From contig NC_089281.1 in the NCBI RefSeq assembly GCF_963678975.1, forward strand, positions 8,829,277-8,893,276: DNA of 64,000 nucleotides, given 5' to 3'. Within the stretch, counting starts at the first letter, position 1, and each line of letters begins with the position of its first letter. The position numbers and the translations under genes were made by a program. Positions 53,001-63,600 of the stretch are shown piece by piece. The notes under the pieces were generated by a model, which made no database searches, was not told the DNA's origin, and saw only the letters and a list, made by a program, of their open reading frames with translations. The DNA comes from Dysidea avara (Eukaryota; Porifera; Demospongiae; Dictyoceratida; Dysideidae).

Positions 53001-55797
53001 AAAACACCAAAGCATTATGATGTCAAGTTTTATTTGCCCTATGGTACATATGAAACTTGTCTTGTGTGTATGACTGAACTGGTTCAAGCATCCCAGTGAA
53101 TGTACAATAATAGAACCATACTTCTAGGGGATGTTTTTACTCTATTAACAAACCATTTATGATGCTTTATAAGTGACAGATGCCAAGGAGTTGGCCAACC
53201 ATGCTAAAGTGTCATCCATACATTAGACTAAACAAATGTACATACATTGACACAAATGGAGCCATGACAATGTCCATGCAGAATCATATCATGTGGCAGT
53301 AACACGATGTATACTTCAGGAGTGTATCATAATCAATCCATACTGTATTGACAGATTATAGTACGTTCACGTTGAGCTGAATCCTCAAAAACATTTAATA
53401 ACTCATGGATGCAATTATACATGATCTTGAAATTTGGCTCATTTGTAGTACTGCTTGATCCGCTAAAAATATTTCAAAATCTTTTTGTTCAAATATTTGA
53501 CATACTATTTACGGCCAATCAAAATTTTCACAATACATTTCCTATGGGGAAGCCATATAAGTACAATGTCCATTACAGCCCTTTCCCGAACTTGTAATGG
53601 AGCCAAACCGTACATGTCTGTTGTTGACACCTTGGCTTTTACCAATAATCATCTAGTTGGCTGAAATGTTAACTCTGTTGAGAAAAAATCCACTTTTAAT
53701 TTTTAGCTGTTTTTCAGGATTCAGCTCAACGTGAACATACTATAGTGCTGCAGATTGATGTATCTTGCAATGATGGTGACACCATTATCAAGTTACAACT
53801 ACTAACACTACATGTCATGAAGGTTGTGTGTGCATCAATTTATTAGACTATCTACAAAATGTATAATAGATAGCTTTGTAGCAGGGCTTTGTAGGGTTGA
53901 ACTTTAGCCATAAATAGTAGTGAATGCACATCTGTAGATAGGTATTAACTTACTAGTCAATAATGAGTGGTTAACTACATGGCTAGATGAATAAGAATAG
54001 CCTATCACTGAAGCCTAACCTCCAACACTAGTAACAAAGGAACTAACTACAACAATAGTATCTATTTCTACTAGTACACATGAATTGGAGCACTTGTGAC
54101 TTTTGTGATCTATAAGGAAGAGCAGTATCACTAGTTGTAGCTCGATAATGATGTCTCCTATTCCTAGACTATTGTTAAGAGACTGTTTCTATGAGTCCAG
54201 TATGCAAAATACATTACATTTTTTATATGACCGAAACCACTTTCTACAGCCCATATGAGATAACAAGAAAGGCATATATATATATATACTTTTCTTTTTA
54301 ATGCTTCACCACACAAGTAGCCATCATTCATTACAGCTTATCACTGCCTATACTAAATGGTTTCATGGTTATAGCAAATTCCCACCATGCATATTAGGTT
54401 GTAATGCTAAACAGCAGATGGGAAAGGACAAAGCACTCCAACCATTCAGGGATCTAATACTTTTCACATATCCAGAACAAACAAACAGAAGTCATACCAC
54501 AAAGTTAAAGCCACAAACCTCCTTGATCTTTTGCAGTTTTGCATCATCCTCCAAAAAGAAGCTAAGATACTGATAGGAGACATCTACTTCAGTGTTCCCT
54601 CCATGTTTTCGATGTTCCTCAATCGTATCCCTACCTCCACTAAATGCATATTTATTGATCTGAGAGACTAACAATAAAATCACTGAAATATATTCACATT
54701 TACCTTAGTTTTGATTTCATTGTTGGTATCCTTGAGAAAAATTGAAGTGTTTGGATCACTAGCACTCATTTTCGACTGTGCACCTTGAAGGGCTGGGAAG
54801 AAAATAGAGTGCAATAAAGCTGGCTTGGGATAGCCCAACCGAGGAGCAACATCACGCGTCATCCTAAAGTATGGATCCTAGATTAAGAAGAAAACACACA
54901 GCTGAATTGCGACCGTACACTACACTCACTTGGTCAATTGCACATGGGATCAAACACATGATGTCTTTTCTGTCACCAAATATTTGAGGAAATGAATTGC
55001 TAAATGATGGAGCAGCTTGAATAGCAGGGAAACTGACTTTACCTGTAACACAATGGTTGAGCTATAGACTTTAACACAACTAGAAACACTTACCAATATT
55101 ATCACTGTCACTAAATCCAAATATACGCTTGACTTGGTTGACAAGGACGCACTTTTGAATTTTAAGTATGTTATAGTAGAATGGCATTGAAGAAGTGATG
55201 TATTCAATGTCTGAAAAGATGAAGGTTTTATCTTTATCAAAACCACATGCAATTATATCTTTGGCATTTTCAATGGCAAGTCGGTGTGCTTGCTCTGCTG
55301 ACAAATCTTTCCACAGAAATTTTTCATCATCAGTTAATTGGATTACCAAAGGAACGTCAAATGCTTCTTGCAAGTACCTGTCTGTATCAGTAAAATAAAC
55401 AAAGTTAAACAACAAGTCTTACCTTGTGAATATGAATGGAATAAGATGTCCAAGGTGCATTGACTCTGATGAAGGGCCTCGGCCAGTGTAGAGGAAAAAT
55501 GGCTTTTTGTTTTCAAACGTGTCTAGAATCAACTCCAAGTCACGGTGCGAAAAGAAAACACCTCTACGAAGAAACTGATGTACTGGCTTTCCGGTAGCTT
55601 TCTCAATCCTGTCCAATAAATTCTGGTCAATGCGTTGACTACCAAACTGCTCTGTGAAGAATAAGTTAAATTATCAATCCAACATTTTTTAACGTACTTA
55701 TTAATTTGTCATAATCTATTTTAGTTTCTCCTTCAGCTGCTACTGCAGTCCACGGGTCCACGTGCTGCTCCTTTGACTTAACGTCTGGCTCAGCCAT
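47022..55797 (-). CDS. WARS1: Cytosolic tryptophanyl-tRNA synthetase
   Basis: Class I aminoacyl-tRNA synthetase charging tRNA-Trp. Seven exons: 55698-55797, 55423-55651, 55094-55377, 54930-55042, 54704-54877, 54519-54659 and 47022-47180, total 1200 nt (399 aa), all in phase. Signatures: [18 protein letters not shown] (the HIGH-type motif), [48 protein letters not shown] and the KMSAS loop in exon 5. The C-terminal exon ([18 protein letters not shown] to [12 protein letters not shown]) is clearly the authentic last exon but lies 7.3 kb from exon 6; the intervening intron is filled with repeats. The protein starts [16 protein letters not shown], so no WHEP domain is encoded here, as in the human mini-TrpRS form; an upstream alternative exon was not seen. 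Confidence 0.96.
48101..48687. mobile_element. 587-bp DNA element with 21-bp perfect terminal inverted repeats
   Basis: ACCATAGATAATAGACACCC at the left has its exact complement at the right. It lies in the WARS1 intron. A minus-strand open frame (48424-48750) covers the right half but matches nothing I recognise. Confidence 0.75.
49390..50160. mobile_element. Large fold-back element in the WARS1 intron
   Basis: Left arm 49390-49780 and right arm about 49850-50160 are diverged inverted copies sharing, in opposite orientation, blocks such as GGCCTACTTTATTCCACGG, ATTAGTGC and TGTTGCTTTAG. The left arm contains the 13-bp minisatellite at 49449-49520; the right arm has a short reversed counterpart at 50100-50150. 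A hAT element is inserted at its right end. Confidence 0.8.
49449..49520 (+). repeat. 13-bp minisatellite, about 5.5 copies
   Basis: Tandem units of GGACTGGACTCAC, one with a C-to-T change. It lies inside the left arm of the fold-back element. Confidence 0.95.
50170..50725. mobile_element. Non-autonomous hAT element with AGTACTT repeats
   Basis: Ends CAGACATGGGACCAAGTACA and the complement of CAGACATGGGGCCAAGTACA, with an exact 8-bp duplication CGATACAG (50162-50169 and 50726-50733). Both arms consist largely of AAGTACTTAAGTA words. A fragment of the same family occurs near 32080-32140. Confidence 0.92.
51301..51410 (+). repeat. 11-bp tandem repeat, ten near-identical copies
   Basis: Ten uninterrupted units of ACATGTGGGTA. 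It lies at the start of a segment (about 51285-51800) that is an imperfect direct duplicate of about 50790-51220; the first copy has only a single unit (AACATGCAGGGTTAACTAA), so the array expanded after the duplication. Confidence 0.95.
51825..51905 (-). repeat. tRNA-derived SINE head
   Basis: The minus strand reads TGGTTCAGCTGG (A-box form, 51876-51887) and, about 31 nt on, GATTTAAATCC (B-box form, 51833-51844), with tRNA-like spacing, followed by an A-rich stretch. It is not a plausible functional tRNA because the arms do not pair well. Confidence 0.55.
52685..52840. mobile_element. Small MITE with 36-bp inverted ends
   Basis: AATAGTTAGACACC...AACCAATGGGAACCAAGCA at the left pairs with TGCTTAGTTCCCTTGGTC and GGTGTCTAACTATT at the right. 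Confidence 0.7.
53357..53744. mobile_element. MITE with about 38-bp inverted ends
   Basis: TATAGTACGTTCACGTTGAG at the left end is complemented at 53707-53744. TA dinucleotides at both edges would fit a Tc/mariner-type target, but this is not certain. Confidence 0.7.
53760..54200. mobile_element. Second, diverged copy of the fold-back element
   Basis: Arms around 53765-53890 and 54030-54190 are inverted relative to each other. They share words with the 49.4-50.2 kb element (GTTGTAGCTCGATA, TAAGGAAGAGCAGTA). The 13-bp minisatellite is missing. Confidence 0.65.
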
Positions 55798-58648
55798 TGC
55801 ACAGTTCCTATTATTGCCTACTGTTGCGGAAGTACACTGCCCCCCGAAACGAAGGTAAAATGTCAGGTAAGTATGATGTTTCTTTTTTACGTATAATTAC
55901 CTTGTAAAGTAGTTGTAAACGGTTGCTAATTGCTTTGCTGCTAGATATTATCCTGATTCTACTCCAGATTCTTCCGCAACTCAAAAATAGCATCTGAACC
56001 GTCCGAAAGAAGTTTTGAGAATCGAATACCGATTAGTTTTTTGAACCACTGACTTTGATTCTTATGCATGTGTTTGTGTGCTTTGGCTTTTGTTACTTAT
56101 GGTGTACGTTTAACCACTGATATTAGAGTAGCCGGAGCATTCCCGTGTGCATAGAAAGGGAAACGATTGTATGGTTTCTGAATCGCGTGAATATCTATTA
56201 GGAAATATATGACGTTCAGAAAACAGTAAATTTACAAAACACGGAAACCAACATGTTGATAGTCCGTGTATTAGTATAACTCTCCCGAAATTGTGTACAA
56301 TAGCAAACCAAATTCCTTGACCAGTTATCACCCAGGCCAGTTATGTTATCCCTGGCCTCAAGACACTGGTAAGCGTGTTTTATGATCAGTGCGAGACCGG
56401 CTTAGCTATGATCGAGGCTACGATGAACCTCTCAATGAACTCAACTCGGAACTCAAGTAAGGAATTAGAATCGTGCCAGCGTTCAAGAAAGTTATAAAAT
56501 GGCACTTAATTAAATCGAAAAAAATGGCCCAAAATCTGAGCACTTATGAACTGCATAGCTACTGACTCGGTGACTTTCCAGTCTCACGCCGCCCGCCCCT
56601 ACGCGACTCTAACCCGAGAGACTACTGACTTTCATACATACTTTTAACTGTGATAAGTCTTTCCTTACCGTGACAAGGGGGTGACACTACTGTACTCCAA
56701 TCTTCATCCTTGGTCAAACTCAAAAAATAAGCTTTGACTTGACTTTCACTAAAATCGCACTTGAATCTTGACCAGATTTTAGTAAATTTACTTTTACATT
56801 GCTAATCTGAAAGTATCGATAGTGGTATACACTTTTCAAACTGTGCTTGTCCTTTGACCGACTGTAAAATTTCTAGCTTGACTTTCGCTTTGACCGAGGA
56901 TGAAGATCAGAGTACAGGATATATTGGAGTGTCACCCCCTTGCCGTGATTTCTCCTTTGGTGGTGAGCTCCACTTGTCCAAGTTCACAAACAAAAAACAG
57001 TTGAAATATTAAAATAGCTAGTTCAAGTGCTGGACTAGTTAGTTAAGGTTGCATGCCTCACAGCGAGTGTTGATTTTTTGTGATTTTGGCATTGGGGAAG
57101 CCAAACCCTATGGTTGGTAGACCTCATGTGCGCATACAATTCTATCAGTAGTGCACTGCAAAATTAATCGGTGGAATCTCTGTTGAATAAACAATTTGTG
57201 TGAGATATAATTGGATGTAAATGCATACAAGGACTAGCCGCAATGTAAAAATAAAAATCTGGGTGAAGAAAAATGTTTAAATTAGGGTATATCTGAAACT
57301 GAATATTTCATGGTTAGCTATAGGGCTATTCTTAAAAACAAGGAAATTTCAAAACGAGCTTAAAATAATCTGATAGTATTTCTGCATGTTATTTATGAAA
57401 GTTACACTTTCTGAGATTGAATTTAAAGACAATTTTGAGAGTGCTATTCCGAAAACAAGCTTAGCTAATTGGAATGGTCATCATTATGTACATTTTTTTG
57501 AGTCGTATATGTATTCTAAAAGTTAGTTCATCTGATACTTGATTTGAAAGCATTTTTAGGTAGTGTATGCAATTTTAGCCTGGGAAAATTTTACATCTGA
57601 GATTGAATCTGAGATAGTTTTGTGTGCCATTTTAATAACACGTTTAACCTAAGTATATATATGGAGTGCAGTTGCTTTAGGGGGAGTCTGAAATTTTAGG
57701 GGGGGGGGGAGTTCCCCTAACAGCCCTAGAGTAAACACTGTACTATAACCATAAATTGTCTATGGTTCAACAAAGAGAAGCAGAGGGAATGTCTGAGCAA
57801 AAACAGGAGTACTTGCTCAAAGTATCTTCCATTTTAAGCAAGCGTTGACCCCATGGCACTACAATGTAAGGGTATAATGACATGCCTAGCTTAACAAGTC
57901 TCGATGGTGAAACTGGATATATAAGAAGTGGTATTAATGAGGCATGAAGGCACTATGAGTGAAAGCAGTTAATGCAATGCCTTTGTTACAAAATCTACAG
58001 CGGTCCCAAGGGTAGCTCCAGGAATTTTGGTGAGAGGCTTCCAAATTTTCTGTTCCATGCACACTTAAATCTAGGGGCATGCTCTCCCAGTATTCCAAGA
58101 TAAATTTTTTCACCAAAAAAATGTTTAAGCTGCCATGTTAGGAATTTGCTTGTGCTGGCATACCATCAGGCGCAAGCCATACTATCAGGCACAAGCCAAA
58201 GAGTAAAGAGGTGGAGTAGTGCAAATGCGCATACCCAAATGTGAGCCAATATCATTGATTGTAATTATTTTGTACCCGTAATGCAGTACTGTACAGTCAA
58301 AAATCAGTGACTGTTCTATTACAGTGATTGACTGCTCTATTAAAGTAATTTGATCTGAACCCTTGATACCTTTGCAAATCAATGTAAATTGTAATTGCCT
58401 GAATATACTTCACCAATTTCTGGAAATCTCAGAAACCCACCTGGATTCACACCTTGGTTTGAATTTCCCTCATCAAAATCTCTCACAAAGGCCTAAACAC
58501 TTGCTGTAGCCTGTTGGGATTATTATATATGTTGCTTAGAATAATAATTTTCCATAGTACTTTACAACAGAAGCTACAAATACTTAAAATTGCTTTGTCC
58601 CATTTGAAGTCGTGCATACCACCAGGAGCTTAAAAGCACAAAGACGCA
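55798..58648. other. Intergenic region between divergent WARS1 and the Slo1-like gene
   Basis: Contains the MITE at 56674-56942, a G run at 57701-57709 and degenerate copies of the 19-nt word (58308-58349). The promoter of the channel gene must lie in its right part, but no clear element is visible. Confidence 0.6.
56674..56942. mobile_element. MITE with 6-bp target duplication
   Basis: Ends CAAGGGGGTGACACT and its exact complement, continued by GTACTCC and CATCCT-type similarity, flanked by CCGTGA on both sides (56668-56673 and 56943-56948). It lies between WARS1 and the channel gene. Confidence 0.85.
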
Positions 58649-61600
58649 ATGAGTGTGATACTAGTGGTCGCAAACACTGTCTTTGAAGCCTCAAATCCAT
58701 ATAGGGCAGTTGACTTATATTCACTGCTGATCAGTGGTTTGTTGCATCATCATCTTCAAGCTGCTTATGATGCTGGTTTTTTTAAAGAAGCCATAGCAGG
58801 TCATTTAAGTATTTGGGTGAACAGTTTGAACAGTTTTTCAATATTGTATTAACTAACCATTTTGTAAAGTCTATTTGACAAAAGAACGGACCCTTTTTGC
58901 AGCACCTTGTGGCACTTGTGAGCTCCTGGTAATGCAAATCATATTGTTTCCAGCCCATCTTGCTTTATGTACTCTATTATCTATGTTCAAATCAGTTGGG
59001 TGACACTGTATGCTGTAATAATTACATAGTGCTATATTGTAATTTGTGTTACAGGTAATGGTGCCTGCATACCAGATGATCCAGTTGAATGTGACAAGCA
59101 AGGAGTCAGTGAAAACTACTGGATTTACTTAGTGACATCTGCTGTGGTCCTGATTATCGTCTATGTTCCAGTGTTTGCGTCTTCAACTTCTTTGAGTGTG
59201 TACAGGTTCTTTAAGAAAGCTCAGAGGGAAGCAGAAAAAGTTGAAAAGAATATTTTGCGTCCAGTGAAAATTACGTATGAACGGAGTGGGCTCAAGTTTC
59301 TTAAAGAGTTGGCTTTGGGAGAACACAATATTGGAAATGCCATTATTGTTGGATCCTTGTTAGTGAATGTAGCTTACTTTGCTCTTTTCTGGAGGAGAAC
59401 TTATCTGTTAGCGGAAATATGTCTTGATCAATATGAACCTGAATGGCAAATTGAAGTTGTCTTTACAACATACTTCATTTGCTATTTTTGTTTGCGGCTT
59501 TTTGGCGGTTATAATCGTCGTGAATTCTGGATAGATTTGAAAACGTTTATTGATCTCGTAACTATTCCACACATTTTTGTTTCAGTTGTTGTGGATCGTG
59601 ATTGGATTGGTCTTCGATTCCTTCGAATTCTGTGGTTTAATCATGTCATTGATCTGTTTAGGCAATTTTCAGTTTTTAAGTCCCAAAGATGGATAGATAT
59701 TCTGTCACTGCTTTCTTATTTCATTACATTTTGGATAGCTTCAGCAGGAGCAATTTATGTTCTTGAAGTAACTGGTGATCCTTGGCATGACTTTAACACA
59801 CGTCACTGTACCTTGGCCTTTCCTGACTATGTTTATTTCTTGATTGTCACCATTTCAACCGTTGGGTATGGTGACATCTCACCAAATACTGAAGTTGGAC
59901 GGATCTTTGTTAGCTTTTTAATCATCTTGGGTATTGTCCTTATTGCCTATGCTACTCCAACTATATCTGAGTTGTTTGAAAGTTACTCACAATATTCTGG
60001 CAGCTACACACAAGTTACTGATGCTAAACATGTTGTGGTTTCTGGTCACATCAATTCTGAGAGTGTTAGGTACTTTCTAAGTGACTTTCTTCATCCTGAT
60101 CGGAAAGATCGCTATACTAAAGTGCTGGTTCTTCATCCTAAAGAACCAGATCGTGAACTGAAAGCTGTTATACGAAAGTATTTTCGGCGTGTGAAATATT
60201 TCAAAGGGTCTGTATTAAGCAGCATAGATCTTGAGCGTGTGAAATTAAAAAAGGCATCTGCTGCTGTCATTTTGTCTCCTAATTATTGCCTGAATCCTGT
60301 AAGTGAAGATGAGAGCAATCTGATGAGAGTTGTGTCCATCAAGAATACATGTAATGACACTAAAGTCATTGTCCAGGTACTCCAGGTGCAAAGCTTGCAA
60401 CAACTAGTACGTATCCCAAGTTGGCATCCTTCTGTTGACACTGCAATTTGCAAGAGTGAACTCAAATTAGGTTTGATGGCCCAGAACTGTCTTTGTCCAG
60501 GAATCTCAACTCTTCTGTCTAACCTCATGTACACAACTAGTGAATCAGCTAGTGGTGGTTGGCAATTAGAGTATATGAAAGGTGAGTGTGTACATGTGAT
60601 GTGTATTATTTGTTATACATGTGTACTGTTTTACACAGGAGCTGGTAATGAAGTGTATAAGGAAGAAATACCAGAAGCATTCTATGGCATGCTGTATGAA
60701 GATGTTGTACTACAATGTTTTATGAATCCACAGTTAAAAATGATGTTGATTGCAATTGACGCCTCTCCAATATCAGCAACCTTTAAGCGTAATGCTGAGC
60801 GAATTATCTATCCTACTCCATTTGGTTTTAAGCTTGACAAAGGGATGTATGGATACTTCATAGCTCAAGATGAGGAGCAAGTTTCAGCTCTGCAGAGAGA
60901 GGTATCTCCTGGAAAATTTGTAGCAACTAGGTCACAAAATGGTGCACAGCGATCCAGTCTGCCACATCAACATGACACTCCACTTGTGCAAATCCAGGTA
61001 GAGGCCTCACCTGGACACAACAACTTACAACCACTGTCGCCAACCACCACTTCATCTGTTCTTTATCACAAATGTCCTGATAGAAATATTGAGGAGGTCT
61101 TGCTTCAAGAGTCAACAAATTTGACAGACCATGTAGTTTTGTGTACGTTTAGTGAAAAAGATTCAGATGAATTAAACTTGCACAGCTTTGTATCCCCCCT
61201 GAGATCTTGTACGTTGCAATTGCATGAGCTGAAACCGATTGTAATTATTGGTAACAAAGATTGCATACAGGCTGAGTGGAACAGCATTGCAGAATTTGAT
61301 AAAGTTTTTGTCATTGATGGTAGTCCCCTTGATCAAGATACCCTCAAGGCTGCCAATGTGGCTCACTGCAGTTCTTGTTTGATCCTTGGATCTACTAGAA
61401 GCCTTGATGAAGACCCAGCCCTGATTGACAAGCAGCCAATTCTTTGTTCACTGACCCTTTCAACATTAGATTTTGGTATGCCTGGTAAGGCATTGAAGAT
61501 CAACAAAGTGACAGAGCTCTACCGGGAGGAGAATGTAGAATTTCTGGATCTGGGAGATGATGATGATGCTGCATCATTCATTGCTTCACAGCCATTTGCT

Positions 61601-62023
61601 CAGGGAGAATGTATATCTAGCACTGTCTTTGATTCATTGGTAGCAGTTGCTTATTTTAATCCAGGTGCTACCGCCTTGTTTGAGAAGCTAGTGACAGGTG
61701 GAAGTGTAAACCAAGCCAAAGCTAAACAGATAAGGAAGACACGCCGCTTGACATACACCACCTCAAGTGGGGAAAAGCCATCATTTTATCGGCCTCGGTT
61801 TCTCCTAATCTCTTTGGAAAGGCCAGAATATGAACAGTTTTGTAACCAGATATTCGCTATGCTATTTGAGAGCTTTCTGGAAGAAAAGAAATTGTGCATA
61901 GGTATCTACCGGTGCATTGATCCAGACAAAGCTAGCTCTAAAAGATTTGTCATTACTTTACCTGAGCATGACATGGTTCTGATGCAAAGTGACCAGATTT
62001 TTGTACTCGTTTCTTTCAAATAA
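58649..62023 (+). CDS. KCNMA1: Slo1 (BK)-like calcium- and voltage-regulated potassium channel alpha subunit
   Basis: Plasma-membrane K+ channel. Likely exons: 58649-58808 (or ending at 58799), 59055-60581 and 60639-62023, giving about 1023 aa. An S0 segment follows CIPDDPVECDKQ (near residues 73-97), then S1-S6. S2 has YFCLRLFGG; S4 reads GLRFLRILW; the pore has STVGYGDIS (residues 321-329). RCK1 starts at KHVVVSGHINSESVRYFL; RCK2 includes the TELYREENVEFLDLGDDDD stretch matching the calcium bowl, then the RFVITLPEHDM region near the C-terminus. S0 plus the bowl argue for Slo1 rather than Slo2. Oddities: the third S4 arginine is Trp at about 247; the bowl has four Asp in a row instead of five; RCK1 has N where BK has the first high-affinity Asp. 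The open frame continues upstream of the GTG at 59132, so that is not the start. An additional 5' exon is possible. Confidence 0.9.
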
Positions 62024-62503
62024 CTGTAAATATTATACATATTTTTGCATACTTGTAGGTACAGTATTCAGACACATTTATATCTTTTTGAAATATAACG
62101 TACACGTTATATAAAGCTTTATCTTTTGATACATTTTCCATTACAAATATACAACTTATTGGTTATGTGCATGCACCATGAGAAGATGTCTGTCCCCCTA
62201 CACATTGTTGTATGCATGAGATATTTATATTCTGCATGAATTGATGTGATGTGTCATATGTAGCATTTTAGCTCACAAGAGAGTATACTGTGTTTGCACA
62301 AAAGACCTATAAATTATGGGAACACCCCAGAGATGGATGTATTACCTAATTACTTGTTTAAACTATCCATGCCCACATAGGAGATAGTCACACACCAATG
62401 ACCACTAAAGTAGAAAATGAAACCACACTATAATTATATATTGATAGTGGACCAGTTAGTGTTTCTTCCCTATACACACACACACGCACGCACGCACACA
62501 TAG
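62024..62503. other. 3' flank of the channel gene
   Basis: AT-rich 3' UTR-like sequence and a CA/CGCA run at 62474-62500. No gene. Confidence 0.6.
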
Positions 62504-63600
62504 ATGGTAACATGTAAGTACCCATCCAATTATCGACCAATATCTTTAACTTGTAAATGTTGCAAAACCTTAGAACATATTATTCACACAAATATTATGA
62601 CCCAACTATATAGCATATTCTCAGGTACTCAATTTGGATTTTGCAAAAACTACTCTGCTGAACTTCAACTAATCAAAGTATGCCACGATTTAGCTCATTC
62701 CCTAAATAATAAAGGCCAAACTGATGTCGTTCTTTTAGATTTTAGCAAAACTTTTGATAAAGTTCCACACTATCCACTTCTACTGAAACTACAGCATTAT
62801 GGTATACAAGGTCATATTCTTCTAAACTGGATTTCCGATTTCTTATCTGAACACACTCAACACATATGGTATGCATGTGGTGGCTCCACCTCCAAACCCC
62901 TATCAATGTAACTAGTGGTGTCCCTCAATGAAGTGTATTAGGGCCATTACTATTTTTAACATACATAAATGACATCTCTAATACTTATCATCATCATGTT
63001 GCCTATTTCCAGATGATTGTATTTTGTATAGAAACATCATGTCAGCTACGTCATACTGATGCTGAAATCTTTCAAGAAGACCTAAACAAACTTGCTACCT
63101 TCATGGGTAAAAACTTGGGGTATGCATTTCAACATTGATAAATATATGCATGGTGCTACGTGTTACAATAAAGCAAAATCCTTTTACCACAGAATATTTT
63201 CTGGACAATCAAAAGCTCAGCCCTGCTACTAAAGCTAGGTATTTGGGTGTTATTAATATTTAATCATCATATGGATTCAGTTTGTCAGAAGGCAAATCAG
63301 ACCTTGACCTTTTTACATAGGAATTTTATAATCAAAGAGTAAAACTTGATGCTTATAAGATATATGTTGAACCAATTTTGAACTATGCAGCGACAGTATG
63401 GTCTCCCCATACTCAATATTAACAAACTTGAAAGAATTCAAAAACATGCAGCTCGTTTAAAGACTATCCAAAGGACAAGTAGTGCTTTGCATATGCTCAA
63501 CTCTTTGGGTCTAAAATCTATTTTGTACGTACTATTGATGTTATACAAGATTGTACATAAATTAGTGGAACTCTCCTAGTGGAACCCAGCTATATCTCCA
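62504..63600 (+). mobile_element. Broken LINE reverse transcriptase
   Basis: The frame 62504-62911 shows SNYRPISLTCKCCKTLEHII, TQFGFCKNYSAELQLI, LLDFSKTFDKVPH and YGIQG motifs of a CR1/Jockey-type reverse transcriptase. Further fragments continue in shifted frames, including VLGPLLF at about 62935 and LERIQKHAARLK in frame 63385-63579. Frameshifts and stops, and loss of the catalytic aspartate motif region, mark it as inactive. Confidence 0.85.

Larger units (their letters stand above)
47181..54518. other. Intron 6 of WARS1, 7.3 kb
   Basis: Bounded by donor GTTTGT (exon 6 end, 54519) and acceptor TTTTCAG (47181-47187). It accommodates fold-back elements, MITEs, a hAT element, a SINE head and tandem arrays. 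Apart from these I see nothing coding. Confidence 0.85.

Noticed and set aside
59132-59134. GTG as the start of the channel protein
   Set aside because: The reading frame is open upstream through a good acceptor at 59054 and joins an upstream ATG exon; the S0 segment begins before this codon.
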